This document shows positions 34,582 to 41,711 of a stretch of 64,000 nt of DNA, one piece after another. This stretch comes from Nocardioides kribbensis (GTDB lineage Bacteria > Actinomycetota > Actinomycetes > Propionibacteriales > Nocardioidaceae). Every line of letters starts with the position of its first letter. Position 1 is the stretch's first letter. The stretch spans positions 746,501 through 810,500 of the forward strand of contig NZ_JADCLL010000001.1 of assembly GCF_015070375.1 (NCBI RefSeq). The letters are read 5' to 3'. A program made the translations under genes and the position numbers. Below the pieces are notes generated by a model. It was not told the DNA's origin. It did not search any database and worked only from the letters and a program-made list of their open reading frames with translations.

Positions 34582-35532
34582 TCAGGAATTCCCGAGCAGC
34601 CGCTTCACCGGCACCACGTGGAGCACCGCCACGACCACCGCGCCCACCAGCAGCCCCACCAGGGCCGAGGCCAGGGTGTTGACCAGCCAGCCCGCGACGG
34701 CGCCGACGGCGGCCAGCGCGTCGTGGGCGCCCTCCTCCAGGTGGTGCACCAGGTCGTAGGGCGCGTGCCAGCCGAGCTCGTCGACACCGACGAGCAGGAT
34801 GTGGCCGCCGACCCACAGCATCGCCGCGGTGCCGACGACCGAGATCACGGTGAGCAGCTTGGGCATGCCGGCCACCAGGGCGCGACCGACCTTCTGCGCG
34901 GCGGCCGAGGAGCGCTGGGTGAGGCTCAGCCCGACGTCGTCGGTCTTCACGATGAGCGCGACCACGCCGTAGACCAGCACGGTGATCCCGATGGCCACCA
35001 CGACGAGGATCAGGGCGCGGGAGACGAAGGCCTCCTCGGCGACCTCGTTGAGCGAGATGACCATGATCTCGGCCGAGAGGATCAGGTCGGTGCGGATGGC
35101 CCCGGCGACCATCGTCCGCTCCAGCTCCTCCGGCGAGCCCGAGGCGGCCGGGTCGGCCCCGTGAGCGCCGCCGTGACCGCTGAGCTTCTCCCAGACCTTC
35201 TCCGCGCCCTCGTAGCAGAGGAACGCACCGCCCAGCATGAGGACGGGCGTGAGCACCCAGGGCAGGAACTGCGAGAGCAGCAGCGCCGCCGGCAGGATGA
35301 TGAGCAGCTTGTTGCGCAGCGAGCCGATCGCGATCTTGCGGATGATCGGCAGCTCGCGCTGCGCCGCGACGCCCTGCACGTACTGCGGGGTCACCGCGGT
35401 GTCGTCGACCACCACGCCGGCGGCCTTCACGCTCGCCCGCCCCGCAGCGGCACCCACGTCGTCGACCGAGGCGGCGGCCAGCTTGGCCAGCGCGGCGACG
35501 TCGTCGAGCAGCGCGAACAGCCCGCCGCTCAC
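34582..35532 (-). CDS. DUF808 family membrane protein
   Basis: The 316-residue protein begins MSGGLFALLDDVAALAKLAA and continues VDDTAVTPQYVQGVAAQREL, the DUF808 (YedI) signature. About six membrane helices follow, including LLIILPAALLLSQFLPWVL, ALILVVVAIGITVLVYGVV and LLTVISVVGTAAMLWVGG. The function is not established for the family. A Gly/His/Ala loop (GHGGAHGAD) sits before the first conserved cytoplasmic segment. It lies between ahcY and an acyltransferase on the same strand with gaps of about 105 and 80 nt, so it may be a single-gene unit. Confidence 0.85.
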   Translation of the reverse strand: MSGGLFALLDDVAALAKLAAASVDDVGAAAGRASVKAAGVVVDDTAVTPQYVQGVAAQRELPIIRKIAIGSLRNKLLIILPAALLLSQFLPWVLTPVLMLGGAFLCYEGAEKVWEKLSGHGGAHGADPAASGSPEELERTMVAGAIRTDLILSAEIMVISLNEVAEEAFVSRALILVVVAIGITVLVYGVVALIVKTDDVGLSLTQRSSAAAQKVGRALVAGMPKLLTVISVVGTAAMLWVGGHILLVGVDELGWHAPYDLVHHLEEGAHDALAAVGAVAGWLVNTLASALVGLLVGAVVVAVLHVVPVKRLLGNS

Positions 35533-35612
35533 CGGCGCGGCTCGTCGGTCTGACGGGCCGCGCGGGGCGCGGCGAGGGCGGGGGCGGGTCGGTGGCTCGG
35601 CACGCGCTCACC

Positions 35613-36719
35613 CTAGCGTCGCGGACGGGCCTCCCGGGCCGCGTCGGCCGCCGCGTCGGCGACGGCCCCGGCGATGACCTCCGCCTCCTGCGAGGCCACC
35701 GCGACGTCGGCGGCCCGGTCGACGCGCTTCTCGGCGAAGCCGAACGGGTCGACCACGTGGCCCAGCACCGGCGCGACCCGCGGGGAGGCGAGCAGCAGCG
35801 CCAGCGCCACGGCCAGCGCCGAGGTCAGCACGAGGCCGACCCAGGGGTGGTCGGCGGTCCACCCCGTGTAGCCGGCGTACTCGGCGCCCTTCACGGCGAA
35901 GCCGTGGAAGAGGTAGACCACGAGGGTCCAGGCGCCCATGCGTGTGAACCACCCCCCGCGCCGCGGGACCAGCGCCAGGAACGACCAGGCCAGCACCGTG
36001 CCGCTGACCAGGAGCACCGAGCGCGTGAGGAAGGCCCGGGTGTCGCTGACGTCGAGCTCGCCGTAGAGCGCGCGGTAGTAGTACCACTCCGTGGAGGCCC
36101 AGGTGTCGGTCCAGGTGGTCAGCACCCAGGCCGCGACGAAGGCCACGACGGCCACCGGCCGCAGCCAGGGCGTGCGGAGACGCTCGAGCCGCTGCGGGGT
36201 CGCGGCGAGCCCTAGCACGAAGAAGGGCAGCAGCCCCAGCACGCGGGCCATGTCGAGGGTGTCGCCCGCCCACAGCCCCGCCGCCAGGCTCGTCACCACG
36301 GCGACGGCGATCGCCACCGCGGCCGGCAGCGCGGTGAACACCGGGGTCAGCAGGCGCCAGAAGAAGAGCGCCGAGAGGTACCACATCGGCCAGTGGGGGT
36401 CGCGGAAGAGGTTCTCCAGCTCCTCACCCCCCACGTAGATGCGGAAGAGCGCCAGGGCGCACTCGAAGAGCACGTAGGGCACCGCCACGGTGCGCACCAG
36501 CTGCCACAGACGCCGCCGGCTCCACGTGAAGGAGCGCGAGAGGTAGCCCGTCACGAACACGAAGGCCGGCACGTGCCAGGCGTAGAGGAAGTCGTAGAGG
36601 TGGTCGCGCAGCCCGCTCTCGGGCAGCAGCACCCAGGAGTGGCCGAGCACCACCAGGGTCACCAGCGCCATCTTGGCGTTGTCGAACCAGGGGTCGCGGG
36701 TGGTCGCCCGTCCAGTCAT
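35613..36719 (-). CDS. Acyltransferase-3 family membrane protein
   Basis: The 368-residue protein has about ten membrane helices. The N-terminus (WFDNAKMALVTLVVLGHSWV, then LYAWHVPAFVFVTGYLSRSF) holds the conserved His of the acyltransferase-3 family, followed by WYLSALFFWRLL. These enzymes put acetyl or other acyl groups on cell-surface sugars or lipids. The C-terminal 60 residues are a charged Ala-rich tail. GAGG lies about 7 nt before the ATG, and the SIS-domain gene ends only 13 nt upstream, so it is likely in the manB operon. In M. tuberculosis this position is held by manA, which is not seen here. Confidence 0.85.
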   Translation of the reverse strand: MTGRATTRDPWFDNAKMALVTLVVLGHSWVLLPESGLRDHLYDFLYAWHVPAFVFVTGYLSRSFTWSRRRLWQLVRTVAVPYVLFECALALFRIYVGGEELENLFRDPHWPMWYLSALFFWRLLTPVFTALPAAVAIAVAVVTSLAAGLWAGDTLDMARVLGLLPFFVLGLAATPQRLERLRTPWLRPVAVVAFVAAWVLTTWTDTWASTEWYYYRALYGELDVSDTRAFLTRSVLLVSGTVLAWSFLALVPRRGGWFTRMGAWTLVVYLFHGFAVKGAEYAGYTGWTADHPWVGLVLTSALAVALALLLASPRVAPVLGHVVDPFGFAEKRVDRAADVAVASQEAEVIAGAVADAAADAAREARPRR

Positions 36720-36732
36720 GCGGCCGCCTCGG

Positions 36733-37761
36733 TCAGTCGTCGACCAGGCCGAGGCTGACGTACTGCGCGGCGTAGCTGCCCGAGAGCAGCAGCGAGGCGT
36801 AGCGCGCGACCTCGGTGGTGGCCTCGGTGGTGACGGTCTCCACCCGCACGCCGCGGGCGTCGGCGGCCGCCGTCAGGCGGCCGCGCTGCTCGCCCACCAG
36901 CGGGTCGTCGCTGCCGTCGTCGAGCACGATGAGGATCGGGCGCAGGTCGCCGCCGCCGTCGGCGAAGGGGTCGACGAAGACGTCGCGCGGGCGCGCCGCC
37001 TCGAGCACGGGCAGCAGCTGCTCGACGTCGCCGGCCAACGCGTTGCGCCCCGTGGCGCGTCGCAGCGACTCCGCGAGCCGGCGCGCCGCGCGGGCGGCGA
37101 GCACCGAGCCGCCCCACACGACCGGGTTGGCGTCGGCCAGCGCGATGGCCAGCATCTTGGCGGGGTTGACCGCGATGTCGCGGTGCGGCGAGCAGGCGAT
37201 CGCCACCGCGTCGAGCGCCTCCGCGACGCTGTCGGCGTCGGCGCGCGGGCCCAGGCCGACGCGGTCGAGGTAGGTGAGCATGACCACGGCGATGGCCAGC
37301 TGGTCGGTGGTCGCGGTGGGGAGGATCGTGCTGTAGCGGCCGGCGGCGTGCTCGGCCACGCTCGAGCCGGGCGCGCAGGCCACGACGACCTGGCAGCCGC
37401 GGCGCACGGCCTCGGCCAGGGCCGACTTCGTGCCCGGGTCGCCGCCGTCGGGCGCCAGCACGACAACGAGGTCGAGGCTGCCCGCCCAGCCCGGCAGCGA
37501 CGGGCCGGCCCACGCCACGAACGGCACGGGGCACCACGGCTCCAGCACGGCGCGCAGGAGCCGGGAGTCGGGGCCGGCGGCGATGACGGCGCGCGGGCGG
37601 GAGAACTCCTGGCTGCGCACGACCGCCTCGTCGAGGGCGGCCGCGGCCTCGCCCGCCTCGCGACGCACCCGCGCGCCCGACTCCGCCAGCCCGCGCAGGC
37701 GCAGGTCGGCGGTCGAGAGGGCGGCCTCGTCGTCGAGCCGGGACTCGTCGAACCAGCTCAC
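36733..37761 (-). CDS. SIS-domain protein (phosphoglucose/phosphomannose isomerase-like)
   Basis: The 342-residue protein has a double SIS layout: VIAAGPDSRLLRAVL, LDLVVVLAPDGGDPGTKSAL, CQVVVACAPGSSVAEHAAGR in the first half and WGGSVLAARAARRLAESL with LLPVLEAARPRDVFVDPFAD in the second. It resembles Rv3256c and the bifunctional isomerases that interconvert hexose-6-phosphates, but key catalytic residues cannot be confirmed by eye. It starts with GTG at 37761, overlapping the Trm112-like gene by 4 nt (GTGA), and so belongs to the manB operon. A role in feeding mannose-6-phosphate to ManB is likely from context. Confidence 0.8.
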   Translation of the reverse strand: MSWFDESRLDDEAALSTADLRLRGLAESGARVRREAGEAAAALDEAVVRSQEFSRPRAVIAAGPDSRLLRAVLEPWCPVPFVAWAGPSLPGWAGSLDLVVVLAPDGGDPGTKSALAEAVRRGCQVVVACAPGSSVAEHAAGRYSTILPTATTDQLAIAVVMLTYLDRVGLGPRADADSVAEALDAVAIACSPHRDIAVNPAKMLAIALADANPVVWGGSVLAARAARRLAESLRRATGRNALAGDVEQLLPVLEAARPRDVFVDPFADGGGDLRPILIVLDDGSDDPLVGEQRGRLTAAADARGVRVETVTTEATTEVARYASLLLSGSYAAQYVSLGLVDD

Positions 37762-37934
37762 GGCGTGCGGGCCTCGTCGACGAGCAGCACGGGGATGTCG
37801 TCGCGCACCGGGTAGGCCAGCCCGCAGCCCTGGCAGACCAGCTCGACGGCCCCCGCGTCGGCGGGGGTCTCGGTCAGGTCGGAGCGGCAGGCTGGGCACA
37901 CGATGATCGCCAGCAGCGAGGGGTCGAGCGCCAT
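37758..37934 (-). CDS. Trm112-family small zinc-ribbon-like protein
   Basis: The 58-residue protein has IIVCPACRSDL and ELVCQGCGLAYPV, two CxxC pairs that form a zinc ribbon, and the family ending YPVRDDIPVLLVDEAR. Trm112 proteins act as small partners that stabilise methyltransferases; in actinobacteria this copy always sits in the manB operon and its partner is not known to me. Its ATG shares a base with the manB stop (TGATG), and its stop overlaps the SIS gene start. Confidence 0.9.
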   Translation of the reverse strand: MALDPSLLAIIVCPACRSDLTETPADAGAVELVCQGCGLAYPVRDDIPVLLVDEARTP

Positions 37935-39328
37935 CAGAGCGCCCCTCCCCCACGGATCAGGCCCAGGACCTCGTCGCGGATGGTGCTCATGGTCTCCTCG
38001 TCCCTGCCCTCGGCGTTGAGCCGGAGGAGCGGTTCGGTGTTGGACGGCCTCACGTTGAAGGTCCAGTCGGCATGGGTCACGCTCAGCCCGTCGAGCCGGT
38101 CGACGGTGACCCCGGGTCGCTCGGCGTACGCCGCCTCGACGGCGGCCATCACGGCCACGGGGTCGGCGACGGTGGAGTTGATCTCGCCGCTGACGGGATA
38201 GGGGTCGTAGTCGGCCAGCAGGCTCGACAGCGGCCGGTCGGTCTCCGCTAGCGCGGCGAGCACGTGCAGGGCGGCGAGCATGCCCGAGTCGGCCCGCCAG
38301 AAGTCGCGGAAGTAGAAGTGGCCGCTGTGCTCGCCGCCGAAGACCGCGTCGGTCTCGGCCATCGTGGCCTTGATGAAGGAGTGGCCGACGCGGGTGCGCA
38401 CCGGCGTGCCGCCCAGGCGCGTGACCAGCTCGGGCACCGCCCGGCTGGTGATGAGGTTGTGGATGACCGTCGCGCCCGGCTCCTTGGCGAGCTCGCGGGC
38501 GGCGATGAGGGCGGTGACCGCCGAGGGCGGCACGGGCACGCCGCGCTCGTCGACGAGGAAGCAGCGGTCGGCGTCGCCGTCGAAGGCCAGCCCGACGTCG
38601 GCGCCCTCGGCGAGCACCCGGGCCTGGAGGTCGCGCAGGTTCTCCGCGTCGATCGGGTTGGCCTCGTGGTGGGGGAAGGTGCCGTCGAGCTCGAAGTACA
38701 TCGGCACCAGGTCGACGACGTCGGCGCCGAGGCGCTCGAAGACGGCGGGGGCGGTGTGGCCGGCCATGCCGTTGCCGGCGTCGGCGACCACGCGCAGCGG
38801 GCGACCCCGACCACCGGTGCCGACCGGGGCGAGCGAGAGCAGGTGCGCGGCGTAGGCCTCGAGCACGTCGTGCTCGCTGATCGAGCCGGTCGAGGCGGTG
38901 AGCGGCCCGTCGGGCGCGAGGACCCGGTCGCGGATCTCCGCGAGCCCGGTCTCCAGCCCGATGGGCGCGGCGTGCGCGCGGCAGAGCTTCATCCCGTTGT
39001 ACTGGGCCGGGTTGTGGCTCGCCGTGAACATCACGCCCGGCAGCCCGAGGTGGCCCGAGGCGAAGTAGAGCTGGTCGGTCGAGGCGAGCCCGATGTGGAC
39101 GACGTCGGCGCCCGCCTCGCTCGCTCCCTCGGCGAAGGCGCCCGCCATGCCCGGCGAGCTCGGTCGCATGTCGTGCCCGACGACGACGGTCGTGGCCCCC
39201 ACGACCTCCACGAAGGCGCGCCCCACCGCCCGGGCGAGCTCCTCGTCGATCTGGTCGGGCACGGTCCCGCGCACGTCGTAGGCCTTGAAGACGGCCGCGA
39301 TCGAAGCGGCGTCGAGGGTCGAGGGCAT
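37934..39328 (-). CDS. manB: Phosphomannomutase/phosphoglucomutase
   Basis: The 464-residue enzyme moves phosphate between C6 and C1 of mannose (or glucose). It has the four-domain alpha-D-phosphohexomutase layout: YDVRGTVPDQI, the phosphoserine loop MFTASHNPAQYNGMK, the metal loop AFDGDADRCFLVDE, the sugar loop GEHSGHFYF and the phosphate-binding RPSNTEPLLRLN. Together with manC at 48055 it gives GDP-mannose for mannosylated lipids and glycans. It heads the overlapping set manB - Trm112 - SIS - acyltransferase. Order agrees with Rv3257c in M. tuberculosis. Confidence 0.94.
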   Translation of the reverse strand: MPSTLDAASIAAVFKAYDVRGTVPDQIDEELARAVGRAFVEVVGATTVVVGHDMRPSSPGMAGAFAEGASEAGADVVHIGLASTDQLYFASGHLGLPGVMFTASHNPAQYNGMKLCRAHAAPIGLETGLAEIRDRVLAPDGPLTASTGSISEHDVLEAYAAHLLSLAPVGTGGRGRPLRVVADAGNGMAGHTAPAVFERLGADVVDLVPMYFELDGTFPHHEANPIDAENLRDLQARVLAEGADVGLAFDGDADRCFLVDERGVPVPPSAVTALIAARELAKEPGATVIHNLITSRAVPELVTRLGGTPVRTRVGHSFIKATMAETDAVFGGEHSGHFYFRDFWRADSGMLAALHVLAALAETDRPLSSLLADYDPYPVSGEINSTVADPVAVMAAVEAAYAERPGVTVDRLDGLSVTHADWTFNVRPSNTEPLLRLNAEGRDEETMSTIRDEVLGLIRGGGAL

Positions 39329-39420
39329 GACCGGAGCCTAGTCGTGGCAACCGTGGGTCTGCGCAGGGGCCGAGCACGGGCCACGACGACCGAGCGGCCC
39401 CGGGAGCCGGTGGGCCGGGC

Positions 39421-39813
39421 TCAGTGGTCGGTCGTGAGCATGCGCAGGTGACCCTTGCGGCCGGTCTCGCGTCCGGAGCCCGACTCGGAGGTCTGCTGCC
39501 GGGGATCGCCGACGACCTCGGGAGCCGGGCGGCGCGGCGCCGGCCGGGCGGCCTCGCGCACGGCGTCGGCGAGCGCGAGCAGGTCGTCGTTCGACGGGCC
39601 GCGGTCGACGGTGTCGCGCTGCAGGCGCAGCACCTCCCACCCGCGCGGGGCCGAGAGGCGCTCGCTGTGGGCCTCGCAGAGGTCGTAGGCGTGCGGCTCG
39701 GCGTAGGTCGCCAGGGGGCCCAGGACGGCGGTCTGGTCGGCGTAGACGTAGGTCAGGGTCATGACGGCGGGCCGGCCGCACGCGGTGCGGGAGCAGCGGC
39801 GGGCGGAGGTCAC
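39421..39813 (-). CDS. DUF3499 protein
   Basis: The 130-residue protein has an N-terminal cysteine motif (RRCSRTACGRPAVMTLTYVY), a following YDLCEAHSERLSAPRGWEVL with Cys and His, and then a variable, disordered tail. The Cys/His pattern could bind zinc. This is the DUF3499 family (Rv3258c), found only in actinobacteria next to manB and whiB2; function unknown. The GTG at 39813 has TAGCGT exactly 6 nt upstream and no ribosome binding site, so it is probably leaderless. Confidence 0.88.
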   Translation of the reverse strand: MTSARRCSRTACGRPAVMTLTYVYADQTAVLGPLATYAEPHAYDLCEAHSERLSAPRGWEVLRLQRDTVDRGPSNDDLLALADAVREAARPAPRRPAPEVVGDPRQQTSESGSGRETGRKGHLRMLTTDH

Positions 39814-39819
39814 GCGGTG

Positions 39820-39855
39820 ACGCTACCCCGCCACCGGTGCGCATCGGATTAGGCT
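39820..39855. promoter_or_regulatory. Divergent leaderless promoters, DUF3499 and zincin-like genes
   Basis: TAGCGT (minus, 39820-39825) and TAGGCT (plus, 39850-39855) are each 6 nt from a GTG start, within a 48-bp intergenic region. The two upstream promoter zones overlap, so the genes probably compete or are co-regulated. Confidence 0.55.
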
Positions 39856-39861
39856 CGCCCC

Positions 39862-40317
39862 GTGCCTCCCCCGACGCCTGAGACCACCCGCGGCGGACCG
39901 CGTCGCCGCGACCGCCGGGGCCGCGGCATGCGCGGTCCCGCGGTGATGCCGCAGCGGCCCGGCACGGTCGCCGTGCGCACCGCGCGGGAGCGCTTCGACC
40001 GGCTCGTCGTCGACATCGTCAGCGAGATCGACGAGCGCTGGCAGGACCGCCTCGGCCTGGTCGAGTACGGCGTCGAGGACACCCCCCAGGTGCCCGACGA
40101 CTGGACGAGCGAGACCGTGCCGCTCTCGACCCTCGTGCCCGCCAGCGGCGGGCGCCCGGCCCGTCTGGTGGTCTTCCGCAGGCCGATCGAGCACCGCGCC
40201 GAGACCCGCTCGGAGCTCGAGGCGCTCGTGCTCACCGTCGTGGTGGAGCAGGTCGCCGACCTGCTGGGCATGGCGGCGGAGGACGTCGACCCGAGGTACT
40301 CCGACCTCGACGACTGA
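39862..40317 (+). CDS. Zincin-fold protein (DUF1025) lacking the HExxH motif
   Basis: The 151-residue protein has an Arg/Gly-rich N-terminus (about 1-35), then the core of the small metallopeptidase family: VRTARERFDRLVVDIVSEID, VEYGVEDTPQVPDDW, a strand RLVVFRRPIEHRAETRSEL and a helix LVLTVVVEQVADLLGM. In catalytic members that helix carries HExxH; here the positions read Thr-Val-Val-Val-Glu, so no zinc site is left. This degenerate form seems common in actinobacterial members, as I recall. It corresponds by position to Rv3259. Function unknown. The GTG at 39862 is leaderless by spacing from TAGGCT. Confidence 0.82.
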   Translation: MPPPTPETTRGGPRRRDRRGRGMRGPAVMPQRPGTVAVRTARERFDRLVVDIVSEIDERWQDRLGLVEYGVEDTPQVPDDWTSETVPLSTLVPASGGRPARLVVFRRPIEHRAETRSELEALVLTVVVEQVADLLGMAAEDVDPRYSDLDD

Positions 40318-40337
40318 CGCCGGCCGCGCCGTCCGCC

Positions 40338-41711
40338 TCAGCCGAGCCCGGGGCGTACGGCGGGGACCAGTGCGCTGCGCACGAGGTCGCGCAGCGGCAC
40401 CACCACCGACCCGTCGGGGCCGGCGCGCAGCAGGGAGGCGACGACCTCGGCACGTGAGGGCACCACCCGCACCAGCACGGCGCCGGTGGGCAGCGCGAGG
40501 CTCGTGCCCCGGTCGGGGCCGACCTCGGTCCGCCGGGTGCGCAGCGGTCGACCCTCGGCGTCCCACGCCTCCACCTCGACCACGCCGGCGGTGGCGGCGC
40601 CGCCCAGGACCAGCTCGGCCCCACCGGGGCCCGGGGGCACGACGGCCGCGGTAGCGCCCGTGACCAGCGGCCCGGCGACCGTCTCGGCGAGGTCGCCGTC
40701 GACGTAGGACCGCAGCGTGGCGGTGACGGGTGCGGAGGAGGTGACCGCCAGGCCCAGGGCGCCGTCGGCCGCCGGCGACGACAGCAGGGCACCGAGCGAG
40801 ACCACCTTGACGCTGCCGGGGTCGACGACGAGCTCCGGCAGCTCCTCGGGGGCGAACACCGACTGCGCGGTCACGATCCCCACCTGCACCCTGACCGCGT
40901 CGTCACCGGGGTTGGCGACCACGAGGGTGCGGCGACCGTCACCGGCCGGCACCCCGAGCAGCAGGTTGTCGGTGCGGGGCTCGGCCTGCGAGGGCAGCCA
41001 CTCCCGGGAGGCCGCGGCTGCGCCGAGCTCCTCGAAGGAGTCGACGACGGTGGCGGCGATGCGGCCCCGGTCGGTCGTCACCCGCAGCGTGAGCTCCTCG
41101 CGGCGTGGGACGAGCTCGGCGAGGTCGAGGCGCAGCGTGCGTCCGGGCCCCACCGCGACGCCGCGCAGCCGCTCGGCGTCGAGGGCGCCGGACTGGCTGT
41201 AGACGGCGACGTCGGCGACGGCCGGGCCGCCGTCGGGGTTGTGCAGCTCGAGCACGGAGGTGTGGGCCCCGCCGGCGCCCACGCCGGTGAACCACTGGTC
41301 GGAGGACGGCGGCGGGCAGTCCACCGCGCTCGTCGCGTCGCGGGCCGAGCGCCCGGCGACCAGGCCGGGTGCCCTCTCGCCCTCGCCGGTGACCTCGACG
41401 CTGCCGTCGTCGTCGAGCCCGGCGGTGACCCCGTCGCCGACCTCGACCTCCTCCTCGCCCGCGACCACCGTGCCGGGGGCGCCGGCGTCGCTGCCGACCA
41501 CGACCCGGCCGCCGTCGGCGGCTCGCGGGCACACCAGGGTGCTGCGCGTCAGGGCGGCCTCGGACGGTGGCTGGGCCCCCGGTGCGGCCACCTCGTCGGG
41601 ACCACCCACCGCGAGCGCGGACAGCAGCACCAGCAGCGGCAGCACGCCCGCCAGGACGACGGTGGGCGCCAGGCGTCCGCCTCGGACCTGTTCCGACCTG
41701 CGACCGCTCAT
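40338..41711 (-). CDS. DUF5719 exported or membrane-anchored protein
   Basis: The 457-residue protein has one membrane segment near the N-terminus (PTVVLAGVLPLLVLLSALAV) and a long beta-rich extracytoplasmic part with HTSVLELHNPDGGPAVADVA, RTLRLDLAELVPRREELTL and DNLLLGVPAGDGRRTLVVAN, typical of DUF5719. Two cysteines (VCPRAA and VDCPPP) may pair. The function is unknown. It begins inside the end of the large glycosyltransferase gene (ATGA overlap at 41708-41711), so the two are made together. The pairing suggests an envelope partner for the glycosyltransferase. Confidence 0.85.
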   Translation of the reverse strand: MSGRRSEQVRGGRLAPTVVLAGVLPLLVLLSALAVGGPDEVAAPGAQPPSEAALTRSTLVCPRAADGGRVVVGSDAGAPGTVVAGEEEVEVGDGVTAGLDDDGSVEVTGEGERAPGLVAGRSARDATSAVDCPPPSSDQWFTGVGAGGAHTSVLELHNPDGGPAVADVAVYSQSGALDAERLRGVAVGPGRTLRLDLAELVPRREELTLRVTTDRGRIAATVVDSFEELGAAAASREWLPSQAEPRTDNLLLGVPAGDGRRTLVVANPGDDAVRVQVGIVTAQSVFAPEELPELVVDPGSVKVVSLGALLSSPAADGALGLAVTSSAPVTATLRSYVDGDLAETVAGPLVTGATAAVVPPGPGGAELVLGGAATAGVVEVEAWDAEGRPLRTRRTEVGPDRGTSLALPTGAVLVRVVPSRAEVVASLLRAGPDGSVVVPLRDLVRSALVPAVRPGLG

